A DNA stretch of 64,000 nt from Silene conica (taxonomy: Eukaryota > Streptophyta > Magnoliopsida > Caryophyllales > Caryophyllaceae), in the NCBI GenBank assembly GCA_029255685.2, contig CM055312.2, positions 70,818,792-70,882,791 of the forward strand, given 5' to 3'. Each line of letters starts with the position of its first letter. Positions within the stretch are counted from its first letter, which is position 1. Positions 1-11,992 of the stretch are shown here, one piece after another. The notes beneath the pieces were generated by a model that saw nothing but the letters and a program-made list of their open reading frames with translations, did not search any database and had not been told where the DNA came from. Both the position numbers and the translations under genes were made by a program.

Positions 1-132
1 GGTCTTTTTTCCCTTAAAAGGGGTTTTTTAGGTAGGGGACCTCCCTGGTTTCCTTTGTAGTATGGTATGGGTCTTGTATTTTCACTCCTATTTTATCAAT
101 ATATAGATCCCTTGCTTTGCTGCAAAAAAAAT

Positions 133-555
133 AGAAAGGGAAAGAGATTAAGTTTGGATTAGGAGGATCTGCGGTAGCGGTCCGCCTAATCCAACCCTAA
201 ATTATTTCTCGTCCCGTTTTAGGATATCCGATCCCCAAAAAGGGGTTCACTCTTTTCCTCTAGGGTGTCTTTTGATTTTTTATACTATTTGAACGAATAT
301 AGAAAGGGAAGGGTTTAGGGTTGGATTATAGTGGATCCGCCTAATCCAACCCTAAACCCTTTTCCGTCCCGTTTTAGGATACGCGGTCCCCAAAAAAGGG
401 TTCACTCTTCCCCTTTAGGGTGTCTTTTGATTTTTTTTTTCCCGTTTGAATGAATATAGAAAGGGAAGGGTTTAGGGTTAGATTAGACGGATCCGCGAAA
501 GCGTCGCGGATCCGTCTAATCCAATCCTAGACCCTTTCCCGTCCCGTTATAGGAT
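133..555. repeat. Three degenerate ~160-bp tandem units with internal palindromes
   Basis: Units start near 133, 301 and 456. Each begins AGAAAGGGAA and continues with a pyrimidine-rich GTCCCGTT block; the first two also share GGTTCACTC and GGTGTCTTTTGATTTT. The third unit holds a perfect 18-bp inverted repeat (481-498 with 504-521, 5-nt loop) centred on GGATCCGC; the other two have weaker versions. Bases 1-132 look like a partial earlier unit. No coding signal is visible. This is probably an internal or terminal block of a mobile element. Confidence 0.75.
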
Positions 556-559
556 ACCC

Positions 560-1795
560 TTTCATGTCTAAATGCGTAGATATACACCTTTAAATGCGTA
601 GATACACATGGCTAAATGGGTAGATACATATGGTTAAATGCGTAGATACACATCTCTAAAACCGTAGATACACATGTCTAAATACGTAGATACACACCTT
701 TAAATGCGTAGATACACATGGCTAAATGCGTAGATACACATGTCTAATAGATACACACCTTTAAATAAGTGGATACACAGGACTAAATGCATAGATACAC
801 ATGTCTTAATGCGTAGATACACATGTCTAAATGCGTAGATACACATATCTAAATGCGTAGATTCACACCTTTAAATGCGTAGATACACATGTCTAAATGC
901 GTAGATACACACCTTTAAATCCGTAGATACACACCTTTAAATGCGTAGATACACACCTTTAAATGCGTAGATACACATTGCTAAATGCGTAGATACACAT
1001 CTCTAAATACGTAGATACACACCTTCAAATGCGTAGATACACATGTTTAAATACGTAGATACACATGGCTAAATGCATAGATACACATCTCTTAATGCGT
1101 AGATACGCATGTCTAAATGCATAGATAAATGTCTCTAAATGCGTAGGTACACACCTTTAAGTGCGTAGATACACATGTTTGAATGCGTAGATACACATGT
1201 ATAAATGCGTAGATACACACCTCTAAATGCGTAGATACACATCTCTAAATGCGTAGATAGACATGTCTAAATACATAGATACACAAAGCTAAATGCGTCG
1301 ATTCACATCTCTTAATGCGTAGATACACATGTCTAAATGCGTAGATACACATGTCTAAATGTGTAGATACACATCTCTAAATGCGTAGATACACCTTTAA
1401 GTGCGTAGATACACATGTTAAAATGCGTAGATACACATGTTTGAATGCGTAGATACACACCTCTAAATGCGTAGATACACATCTCTAAATGCGTAGATAC
1501 ACATGGCTAAATGCGTAGATACACATGGCTAAATGCGTAGATACACACCTTTAAATGCGTAGATACGCATGGCTAAATGTGTAGATACACATCTCTAAAT
1601 GCCTAGATACACATGGCTAAATGCGTAGATACACACGGCTAAATGTGTAGATACACACCTTTAAATGCGTAGATACGCATAGCTAAATGCGTAGATACAC
1701 ACCTTTAAATGCGTAGATACGCATGGCTAAATGCGTAGATACACACCTTTAAATGCGTAGATACACATGACTAAATGCGTAGATACACATCTCGA
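560..1795. repeat. 22-bp minisatellite array, about 55 copies
   Basis: The consensus is AATGCGTAGATACACATGTCT plus one base, repeated head to tail with point changes (ATGTCT, ACCTTT, ATGGCT and ATCTCT variants at the unit end). Variant types are interspersed, some in short higher-order runs, for example alternating ACCTTT and ATGGCT units near 1,530-1,760. The period is close to two helical turns. No gene is present. Confidence 0.93.
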
Positions 1796-2360
1796 AATAT
1801 TTTTTTTCTCGAAATTTTATTTTCTCGAATTTTTTTCATTACAATAACACAAGTTACTCAATACAATATCACGGTTTCTTCAAAACAATATTACGAAAAA
1901 AAAATGAAAAACAAAATCTTAAGAAAAAAAAATTGTGAAAAAAAATTCGAAAAAATAAATGTTGAGAAAATAAATTTTGAAAAAAAAATTCGTAAAAAAT
2001 ATTTCGAGAAAAGAAAATCTCGAGAAAAAATAATTTCGGAAAAAAAAATTCGAAAAAAAAGGTTAGAAAAAAAAGTTGGAAAAAAAAAGTTTCGTAAAAA
2101 AAATTCGGAGAAAAAAAAAGTTTCGAAAAAAATTCGGAGAAAAAAAAGTTTTGAAAAAAAATTTCGAGACAAAAAGTTTCGAAAAAAGATTTTCGAGAAA
2201 AAAAATTTGATAAAAAAAAATCTCGAGAAAAAAAAATATTATCCTAGGCTTTTCTTTACCTAAGTTACAAACCTCAATTAAATCTAATGGTTGAGATGCA
2301 ATTCTCATGTAAGAATAGACCTCAATCCTCATTTAAGAAGTAGACCTCACAGGATCCTCG

Positions 2361-2361
<1 letters not shown>
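1796..2361. mobile_element. AT-rich body and right end of a TA-inserted element
   Basis: Purine-rich low-complexity sequence (runs of A broken by TTCG and TTCGAGA) gives long Lys/Glu-type open frames that I treat as spurious. The block 1,840-1,900 (ACTCAATACAATATCACGG) matches the 3,949/5,656 element family. On the - strand the right end reads GCGAGGATCCTGTGAGGTC, the terminal motif shared by its neighbours, immediately followed by a TA microsatellite. The left end is not defined and may include the minisatellite at 560-1,795. Confidence 0.55.

Positions 2362-2438
<77 letters not shown>
2362..2438. repeat. (TA)n microsatellite
   Basis: Near-perfect TA dinucleotide run of about 77 bp separating two element ends. 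Confidence 0.97.
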
Positions 2439-2442
<4 letters not shown>

Positions 2443-3918
2443 TCATGTGAGTCCACCTTATTATTTTGAGACCTTGAGACCTCATCTAAACCATTAGATC
2501 AAAATAAATGAATGGTCAAGATTAAAACAAAATAAATCGATTAGATATAAAAGGAACCAAACCCTAATCCCTAATCATTTGTTCATTCATTCCCTCACCC
2601 TCCTTTCTCTCTCGCTCCCACCCGCCTTTCTCTTATCTCTCCCACAACACCACGACCACTACAACAATGTCGCCAACGACTACAACAATGCACCACCATC
2701 TCTCTTTCGCCATCTACCACGTCTCCTTTGCCGCCTCTTCTCTTTCAAGACCTGACCACCACGGCTACCTAGGGAGATCTTGTTTTGTTTAGATCTGTTC
2801 AGAACTCGATTTTATGGGTGGTTGTGTTGTTTTGATGGTGTTAGTTGTTGTTATTGTGGTAATGACACGGTGGTTGGTGGAGGATAGTGTTAGTAAGTTT
2901 TTTTTAAAAATTTCAGATCCTTTTTTTTTATTTTGGTAATGACGCTGTGGTTGGTGGAGGACGATGAAGGTGTGAATTTTTTAAAAATTTTCAGATTCTT
3001 GTTTTCAAATCTACTTTGTTGTGGTTGTGGGTTGGTGGCGCGGTGGTTGGTGGATGGACGATGATGGTGTGAGTTTTTTTAAAATTTTAAGATCTTGTAT
3101 TTTTTTATTGTGGTAATGGTGCGGTGGTTGGTTGGTGGTGGTGTGATTTTTTTAAAAAAATTCAGCTTTTTTGTGTGGTAATGGCGCGGTGGTTGTTGGA
3201 GGATGGTGGTAGTGTATGTTGGGGGATCAGATCAAAATTATGCTTGAAAGACTAAAGTCATGCTCCTAATACAATGGAGTTTCACCCCTAAAAATGGATA
3301 AAACAATGGAGTTCCACCCATAAATCAATGGAATTCCACCCATAAAACAGTGGAGTTTCACCCATAAAACAGTGGAGTTCCACCCATAAAAAAATGGCAT
3401 AAAACAATGGAATTCCACCCATAAAGCAGTGGAATTCGACCGATAAAACAGTGGAGTTCCACCCATAAAACGGTGAAGTTTCACCCATAAAACAGTGGAG
3501 TTCCACCCATAAATAAAACAGTGACATAAAACAGTGGAGTTTCACCCATAAAACAGTGGAGTTCCACCCATAAAACAGTAGAGTTTCACCCATAGAACAG
3601 TTGATTTATACTCATAAATTTTTTATATAAAAAACCGCATTAAACAATGAAAGTTGCACTCGTACAACAGTAGAGTTACACTCATAAGTTTATAGAGTTA
3701 CACTCGTACAACATTAGAGTTACACTGATAAGTCTCTGAATCTGAAAAGTAAGTAATTGGAAAATTAAAATTACGAGAGATAAAATTTAACAAAGCATTA
3801 ATTGCATGTTTGGTGAATGTTTTTTGTTTTCATCTCAACCATTAATTTTGTAAGATCAAATAGTTTAGATTAAGACTTAATGACTCAACATCACATGTGA
3901 ACTCAGTTGAAGTACCTT
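2439..3918 (+). mobile_element. 1.5-kb non-autonomous TA-inserted element, copy A
   Basis: The outer end reads AGATCATGTGAGTCCACC directly after a TA run. The inner end, read inward on the - strand, contains GAGTTCACATGTGATGTTG next to a TG run. The same 1.5-kb sequence lies in inverse orientation at 21,236-22,746. Internally it has a leader-like stretch (2,580-2,760), a degenerate repeated block rich in GGTGGTTGGTGGAGGA (2,860-3,210) and a 22-bp minisatellite (3,268-3,600). No transposase frame is present, so it is non-autonomous. It was probably mobilised by a related Mutator-like element, because it shares that element's terminal motif. Confidence 0.7.
3268..3600. repeat. 22-bp minisatellite in copy A
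   Basis: About 15 copies of a unit near ACCCATAAAACAGTGGAGTTCC. Every unit contains the small palindrome GGAGTTCC or GGAATTCC. The inverted sister array lies at 21,540-21,900. Open reading frames through it are repeat artefacts. Confidence 0.9.
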
Positions 3919-3948
3919 ATGTGTGTGTGTGTGTATGTGTGTGTGTGT

Positions 3949-4403
3949 ACACTATCTCTTTGAGGATTGAGTATTAAACTACAAAGTCTACAATATCACA
4001 ACTTCCTTAATACAATATCACAAAAAACAAAATCACGCACTATACAAAACAATATCACGAAATTTTTTACGAAATTTTTTTTTCCTGGAAAATGATTTTC
4101 TTAGTGATTTTTTTTCGAATTTTTTTTTTCAGAAAATGGTTTTTTTTTTGTTTTTTTATATTGTTTTGAAAAACCCGTGATATTGTATTGGGTAACTTGT
4201 GATGTTGTAATGGAAAAAAAAATTGAGAAAAAAAATTTCAAGAAAAAAAGTCGAGAAAAAAAATTTCGAAAAAGTTTTTTTTCGTGATATTGTTTTCAGA
4301 AAATTTTCGTCGCGATATTGATTAGTTCAATGCGTAATATTTCTTATTTTATTCTTTAAGACTCAATACTCAAATATATATGAGTTCTCACCGGATCCCG
4401 ACT

Positions 4404-4408
<5 letters not shown>
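3949..4408 (-). mobile_element. 460-bp AT-rich element, inverted copy
   Basis: Starts at ACACTATCTCTTTGAGGATT after a TG run. It ends (read on the - strand) with AGTCGGGATCCGGTGAGAAC, abutting a CA run. It is the inverse of 5,656-6,114. The core holds CAATATCACG repeats and A/T-rich snap-back stretches with TTTTTCG/CGAAAAA. No coding capacity. Confidence 0.7.

Positions 4409-4494
<86 letters not shown>
4409..4494. repeat. (CA)n then (TA)n microsatellite
   Basis: About 37 CA units followed by a short TA run, lying exactly between two element ends. Confidence 0.96.
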
Positions 4495-5655
<1,161 letters not shown>

Positions 5656-5658
<3 letters not shown>

Positions 5659-6114
5659 TCGGGATCCGGTGAGAACTCATATATATTTAAGTATTGAGTC
5701 TTAATGAATAGAATAAGAAATATTACACATTGAACTAATCAATATTGCGACGAAAATTTTCTCAAAACAATATCACGAAAACAAACTTTTTCGACATTTT
5801 TTTCTGGACTTTTTTTTCTCAATTTTTTTTTCTTGAAATTTTGTTTCTCAAATTTTTTTTCTATTACAACATCACAACTCACAAGTTACCCAATACAATA
5901 TCACGGATTTTTCAAAACAATATAAAAAAAAGCCATTTTCTAAAAAAAAAAATTCGAAAAAAAAAGATCTTTAAGAAAACCATTTTCCAGGAGAAAAAAA
6001 ATATCTAAAAAAATTTCGTGATATTGTTTTGTATAGTGCGTGATATTGTATTGAGGAAATTGTGATATTGTAGAGTTTGTAATTTAATACTCAATCCTCA
6101 AAGAGATAGTGTAT
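5656..6114 (+). mobile_element. 460-bp AT-rich element, direct copy
   Basis: Begins AGTCGGGATCCGGTGAGAAC after a GA run and ends near AATCCTCAAAGAGATAGTGT. It is the inverse of 3,949-4,408, including the TACTCAATCCTC and CAATATCACG blocks. Low-complexity A/T stretches in the middle give a spurious frame. A TA run at about 6,134-6,184 follows. Confidence 0.7.
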
Positions 6115-6141
6115 ATTCACATGTATCCATTCCTATATATA

Positions 6142-6184
<43 letters not shown>

Positions 6185-6186
<2 letters not shown>

Positions 6187-6225
6187 GCCGGATCATGTGA
6201 GGCCACCGAACCTCACGCATCCATA
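6185..6225 (+). repeat. Left terminal motif of the MULE
   Basis: GAGGCCGGATCATGTGAGG follows the TA run, then CCACCGAACCTCACGC. The CCTCACGC piece is an inverse echo of GTGAGG, so the end can form a small stem. It pairs with the right terminal motif at 21,165-21,200. Confidence 0.7.
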
Positions 6226-6552
6226 ACCTGTTTGGGCCAAATTCACGTTTGCTAATGCTGTTGGGCCGACTTCCCTTGCGAATTATTCAATGTGGGCTGA
6301 AAATTAGGGTCAAACCAAATCTTGTCATTTGGGCCAAAAAAACTTTCTCTCACTAAAAATATTAAAAACATAATTAAACCCAACCCAAAATACACTCTCT
6401 CTCTTCCAACCTAGAAAACTCTTTACAACAAAAAAAAAACCTCAAATTCAACGCAAAATCGATTTGGTACTCCGATTGTTCGTAAATTCCATCAAAGCAA
6501 CATACAAATTCAATTCAATTGATTTTGGAAGAAGATTAAGACTAATTTTCAG

Positions 6553-6694
6553 GTAATTTGATAATTTGATTCTTCGAATTTTCAACGATTGTTCGAATTT
6601 CATGCGATTGTTCGAATTTGATCAATTTTTCTCACGATTTTCTTTACCTCTCGAGTTCATACTACTTATGACATTATTTTCGATTATTTTGCAG
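6553..6694 (+). other. Probable 5' UTR intron of the transposase gene
   Basis: TTTTCAG|GTAATTTG at 6,552/6,553 and TTTTGCAG|CTCTAATAG at 6,694/6,695 bracket a T-rich stretch. The ATG lies 12 bases after the acceptor. The upstream 6,380-6,550 stretch (CTCTCTCT and CAACAAAAAAA) looks like a transcribed leader. Confidence 0.5.
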
Positions 6695-6705
6695 CTCTAA
6701 TAGCA

Positions 6706-9700
6706 ATGGAGAATCTAGATATCACCACGGTTGATGATAATATTACTATTGAATCAGGTATGTCGTTTTTTGTCGTTTACATTATTGTTTTCTGATTCAA
6801 TTTCTGCTCAATTTTGTTGAATATATGGATCGCTTTTTGTATTTCGTGAATGTAGGACATTATTTTGTGAATGTAGGACCTATTGAAGTTTATGACTATT
6901 GTATTGTGATTATAAAAAGGCTGAAACTAGGGGCTTATTTTGTGAATATAGGACTTAATTCAAGTTTATGAATATTGTGAAACTAGAAGCTTAAACTGTG
7001 AAACTATAAGCTTACATTGTGAAACCTGATTAAAAAAGGTTGATTTAGTTTAGCTTTCTTATATTGTGAATCCTAGGCAAAATAAACTGTGAAACTAGAA
7101 GCTGATATTGTGAAACCATGCTTATTAAAAAGTTTGATTTTGTTTAGTCTTTTTATATTGTGAAACTAAATGCTTAATCTGTGAAACTAGATGCTTAATC
7201 TGTGAAACTAGATGCTTAATCTGTGAAACTTACATTGTGAAACCTGATAAAAAAAAGGCTGATTTAGTTTATATGTTTTGACTTTATATAGGTACTGATT
7301 CCATTTTCAACACCAACGGAGAGGTTTCTACAATATTAACAGCACAATCCACACCTACAGTACCGGTTGGTACGCCTATTACTTTGGTGAATCACACACC
7401 GGGTGGTAGTGAGGAATGGATTGTCAGAGTTGCAGAAGATATTACACCTACTGTTGGGAAGTTATTTTTAGATCTACAGTCGGCAATGACATTCTATCAA
7501 GTGTATGCTACTGCTTGTGGTTTTGAAGCTAGGAAATCTACAACGAAGAGGTTTCGTGATGGTAATATTCGAACTAAAGCCATGGTTTGTAATCGTGAAG
7601 GCCATAATAAGAGGAAGGGAAGACCTCTTGAAACTGTTGCAAGTGAAACTGCTTCTGAAACTGGTTCAAATATTGGAAAAAGTGCAAAACCAAAAACTGG
7701 TGTGAAGGGAAGTGAAGGAGATGAGACTGAAAGTTCAAATAAGCAAGCATTTACAAGAACAACCAAAATTAGAAGGTGGGGTTGTCGTGCAATGGTCAAA
7801 TACAAGTTCCATTATAACAAGTACATCGTTGAACAATTTCATGAGGGTCACAATCACCCAATGACCTTTGTAAAGAATAGGGAATTTGATAAACTTGCAG
7901 CAAATATGAATGAATTTCATAAGCAAATGATTGTCCAGAATTCAAGAGTTAATGTTGGGGCTAGCTTAACATACCAGCTATGCAAAGAGCAAGTCGAAGG
8001 GTTCGAAAATGTGGGGGCTTCCCTTTCACAATTCAAGAATTTCCAACGGGATTTGAAGTGTTTCATTAAGAGTAAGGATGGAGACATGTTTATCTCACGT
8101 TTGGAAACCCTCCGTGACACAAAAGGGTTAGAATTTGTGTATGAAATCGATTCTGAGAAAGCTTTGACAAGGATTTTTTGGACAGATGTTGAGGCAAAGA
8201 GATGTTACTCAGTGTTTGGTGATGCAATTTCATTCGATCCAACCTATGGCACTAACAAATATAACATGATATTCACTCCTTTCACTGGCATTGACCATCA
8301 TAAAAAGTCAATAACATTTGCATGCACTCTTTTAGATCATGAAGACGATGAAGCATTTATCTGGGCGTTTCAGCAATTTCTGAAATCAATGGGTGGAAAA
8401 GAACCTAATTACATTATCACTGACCAAGATGCAGGAATAAAAAAGGCGTTCCCTGGTATGTTTTTATATCGTGCAATTTTTCTAGTTTTCTTAACTTGTG
8501 AAACTTGAAGCTGAAGATGCAAAAACTGTGAAACTACATGCTTATGAAGTGAAACTAGATCCTTATACTGTGAATCTGGAAGGCCATATTGTGAAACCTG
8601 TTGAAAAATCAGCCTGATTTTTTGAATTCTTAACTTGTGAAACTAGAAGCTTAGGCAGTGAAACTAGATCCTTATTTTGTGAAACTAGATGGCTATATTG
8701 TGAAACCTGTTGATAAAAGATCCTGATTTTTTGAGTTCATAACTTGTGAAACTAAAAGCTTAACTTGTGAAACTGGAATCGTATTCTGTGAAACTACAAG
8801 TCTATATTTGTGAAACCTGTTGATAAATGAGGATGATTTTTTTGAGTAATCTTATTTTGTTACATGCAGTTGTGTTCAAAACAGCAAGACATCGGTTTTG
8901 CATGTGGCACATTATGAAAAAAGTAACAGACAAGGTTGGGAGCACAATTTGCAAAGACACTGATTTCTTATCACGTCTGAACAATGTTGTTTGGAGCAAT
9001 GATATGGAACCTGAGGAATTTGAGGAGAATTGGGTTAAGGTCATCACAGAATTCTCGTTAGAGGATAATATATGGTTGAGTGGAAAGTTTGCTGAAAGAC
9101 ACAAATGGATACCAGCGTATTTCAGAAATGTTCCGATGGGTAACATTTTAAGAACCACACAGAGATCAGAGAGTGCTAATAGTTTTTTTAAAAGATTTGA
9201 GAATAAATATGGGACCTTGGTTGAGTTTTGGATGAGGTTTGAGAGTGCCATCGACCAACAAAGGCATGCTCTAAAACTTCTTGAAGCACAGAGTGATAAT
9301 TCAATGCCTGAAACCTTATATCGTTCAAACTGGGAAGCCCATGGAGCGAGAGTATATACACATGAAGTCTTCTATGACTTTCAAAATGAGGTTAAGGGCT
9401 CGATAAATGGGTATAGTGTGGGTGGATACACCCCACCAGATCCTGTAACTAACTCTGAGATTTTGATAGTTGAAGACGCGATCAAGAAAAAGAGCTACGC
9501 AGTTGAGTACAATAAAGGAACAATGGTCGTGAGATGTTCCTGTAAACTATTTGAACGGAGAGGTATTCTATGTTATCACATCATTTGGGTTTGCTCGGGT
9601 AAAACTAAGGAAATACCTGAGAAATACATTTTGGGTAGGTGGAGTAAGAATGCACTTAGAAACCCTATTTATGATTCGAATGGAAATCTTTTGGACAACT

Positions 9701-10366
9701 ACAATCCTACTAGTAGCCCGAAATTTGGAATGTCTCGGTTGTGGTCTGAGATTTATGCAACTGTGGGGATCCTCAAAAGAAAAAAAGAGTCTGATGTGAG
9801 AGAATTTGCTAAGCTTGTAAAAGAATTCCGAGAGAAGTTGGAGCCAAACCCAAAGGCTTTGACAAAAGAACAAGAATTGGAAATCCTTCTAAACTGCAAG
9901 GCTCCAAAAGAAGGAAAGGTCTTACCACCTAAGTTCTCTAAGAACAAGGGTAGCGGGAAGCGGCTGGTCAGTAGCAAAAATAAGGCAATCATAAAAGCAA
10001 AAACACCAAAAAGGTTGTGTGCTAATTGTAAACGAATGTCACACCATGATAAAAGAAATTGTCCATATGATTTTGAAGAGCATCCTCCTGAGAATCAAGT
10101 ATGTATTATTCCTTTACTTGATTTTTTTTTTATTCATGTTTATTATACTGTGAAACTAGGGGCTTACATTGTGAAATTAGGGGCTTATATTGTTGATTTT
10201 AATTTTAAGTATAATTTTTATTACTTAAGCAATGCAAGTTACGTCTCAAAAGTATTTATTTTAATGTTTCATTTTCTTTCAGGGAGATACAACAGAAGAA
10301 GAAGAAGAAAAAGAAGAAGAAGAAGAAGAAGAAGAAGAAGAAGATGAGGAAGACGAAGATGTATAA
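6706..10366 (+). CDS. Intact FAR1-type MULE transposase (MURA-like), four exons
   Basis: Model: join(6706..6757, 7292..8455, 8870..10098, 10283..10366), 842 aa. All splice sites are GT-AG, phases agree and no stop interrupts the frame. It would bind the element ends and cut and join the DNA. Seen in order: a FAR1 DNA-binding domain (roughly residues 85-205; CGFEAR, then RRWGCRAMVKY and FHEGHNHPM); a MULE DDE domain with FDPTYGTNKYN (first Asp), ITDQDAGIKKA (second Asp) and the CMWHI block; a SWIM zinc finger with RCSCKLFERRGILCYHI (CxC...CxH). The C-terminus has a CANCKRMSHHDKRNC zinc-knuckle-like patch and ends in a Glu/Asp run encoded by GAA repeats. All introns contain the 21-bp GTGAAACT motif. 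A domesticated FAR1/FHY3 transcription factor is the alternative. The element ends and cargo argue for a transposase. Confidence 0.88.
6895..7255. repeat. GTGAAACT 21-bp motif cluster in transposase intron 1
   Basis: Repeats of TGTGAAACTAGAAGCTTA and variants (AGATGCTTAAT). Around 7,165-7,235 three or more copies are spaced exactly 21 bp apart, forming a short tandem array. The cluster stays inside the intron; the exon boundaries at 6,757 and 7,292 are free of it. Confidence 0.9.
8500..8825. repeat. GTGAAACT motif cluster in transposase intron 2
   Basis: About a dozen copies of GTGAAACTAGAAGC-like units, organised as a roughly 115-bp higher-order unit. Each higher-order unit ends GTGAAACCTGTTGAAAAATC or a variant plus CCTGATTTTTTGA. 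Nearly the same unit recurs at 19,970-20,250. Confidence 0.9.
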
Positions 10367-10414
10367 TTTTCTTTATATTTGGGTCCGTGATGCGGGGAAG
10401 TAGTTTAGGTTTTA

Positions 10415-10640
10415 TAGACTGTGAAACTAGGGGCTTATACTGTGAAATTAGGGCTTATACTGTGAAACTAGGGGCTTAGTTTCACAGATTACATGCTTAG
10501 TTTCACAATATAGGCTTCTAGATTCACAGAAGAAGACCTGACATTTACAGAAGAATAAGTTTTCTTATATTGTGAAACCTGTTGTCATAAATTGTGAAAC
10601 TAAAAGCTTTACTTGTGAAACTAGAAGCAGTTTTTATTGA
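10415..10640. repeat. GTGAAACT motif cluster after the transposase gene
   Basis: Direct copies (ACTGTGAAACTAGGGGCTTA) switch to inverse copies (TAGTTTCACAGATTACATGC) at about 10,478 and back at about 10,575. A lone pair lies in intron 3 at 10,145-10,190. Small clusters recur at 11,305-11,370 and 11,640-11,790. Confidence 0.88.
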
Positions 10641-10698
10641 AATATCTGTCATAAATACATGTTGTCATAAATTACCATTATGTGCATGAAAAATCCCC

Positions 10699-10787
10699 AG
10701 CTATGACCATCCAAGGTGATTGATCACTACCATCTCAAGATAGCGACAAGAGACGGCAGTGATCAATCACCGTGGATGGTCATGGCT
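10699..10787. terminator. Long hairpin between convergent genes
   Basis: Arms 10,699-10,728 and 10,758-10,787 are inverse copies of about 30 bp with three or four mismatches around a 29-nt loop. It lies between the + strand transposase (stop at 10,364) and the - strand genes whose 3' ends point toward it. It could help end transcription or fold into a double-stranded RNA. It could also be a small foldback insertion. The role is inferred from position only. Confidence 0.5.
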
Positions 10788-11250
10788 AAGGAGTTTGATG
10801 ATAAGAAAAAAACCTAAACTCTGAAACAAGAAGACTATATATGTATTTGTAGTGTAAATGGTTGTATATTGGAATAGGGTGTTTGATGATATCAACTTCC
10901 CTTCGCTTATATAGTGCACTTGCTTACTACGTGTACTACTTTTTATGGTTGTGAAGCATTTAATTTTGAGGTAGTTGTGGTTAGGTGACAGGTTGGAGCA
11001 TTTAATTTTGAGGTAGTTGTGGCTTAACAAACTGGTTGCAAAATAATTTGGGTTCAACTAAGATGTATCATCATTCGAGCCCCGCTTAGGCATGAGTCCA
11101 GTAATGAAAAATATATTTTAAAAAAAGGATTCAAGTGTGAAGCTTGCAACGCGTAAAATTATGTTGACTGAGACAATAGAAACTATAAACATGTCAACAT
11201 AAAGGCTATAGAAGATGACAGGAGAAAGCGAAGATCACGAGATCACTTAC

Positions 11251-11990
11251 GTGCTCGTTTCCTCGGTTTTCTTTCCAGCAATTTTTCCCTTCGGGGCGGT
11301 AGACAACTGCAAGAAATATATTTTGTGAAACTAGATGGCTATATGCTTATTTTGTGAAACTAGATGGCTATATTACAACTTCAAAATTTACAATGTCAAT
11401 TTACAGCAACAAAAACACATTTCATCAAGTTCTTCTGACTGGAATTCCTTTTCACCTTGTCCACAATTTCGAAAAATTATTTGTTGCGGCCTTAACAATG
11501 TCGAAGTCCAGTTGCAATGACTCGACCATCTCGTTTTCATCGTTTTCATCATCTACAAGTGGAGTTAAAATCAAGCAATGAGAAGCAATATAACTCTATA
11601 AAGACATAAAATCCATCAAATCTCCAGATTCACATATTAAGGGTTTAGTTTCACAAGTTAAGATTCTAGATTCACAGAAGAAGACCTGACATTCACAGAA
11701 TAAGTTTTCTTATATTGTGAAACCTAAGCTCATAAATTGTGAAACTAGAAGCTTAACTTGTGAAACTAGAAGCAGTTTTGGTGAATGCTAAGTGCTGAGA
11801 TTCACTGAATAAGGTCTGAGACTCACCAAATGATGACTGACTAAGTTTACAAAACTACACACCTTGTTTTTTGTTGAGGAAACTTCAAGATTGACAACGT
11901 CGGTTTCACCAACGTGGGAAGGGACATTATCCCAAACAGCATGGTCCCCAACAGCATGAGAATCAGATACAATTCATTCACAAAAAAGTC
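11251..11990 (-). pseudogene. Decayed exons, including a receptor-kinase-like piece
   Basis: Three exon-like stretches with good splice signals are visible on the - strand. The one at 11,456-11,552 reads ESLQLDFDIVKAATNNFS, which matches the segment just before the kinase glycine loop of plant receptor-like kinases (DUF26/CRK type, FDFSTIKAATNNFS pattern), and then breaks off. The one at 11,251-11,306 is short and basic. The one at 11,873-11,990 contains a degenerate second copy of exon 11 of the neighbouring ULP1 gene (KFPQQKT in one frame) and a DHAVWDNVPSHVGE stretch in another frame. Reading frames do not join cleanly between them. I read these as captured or duplicated fragments, not a working gene. 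They could be rarely used 3' exons of the ULP1 gene. Confidence 0.45.
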
Positions 11991-11992
11991 CT

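Noticed and set aside
1775..2332. Long Lys/Glu-rich and Phe-rich open frames on both strands
   Set aside because: They come from purine-rich low-complexity DNA without stops, have no start context or homology, and lie in an element body.
3266..3593. Repetitive protein frames (WNSTVLWVELHCF type), and their partner at 21,506-21,838
   Set aside because: They are translations of a 22-bp minisatellite, not conserved genes.
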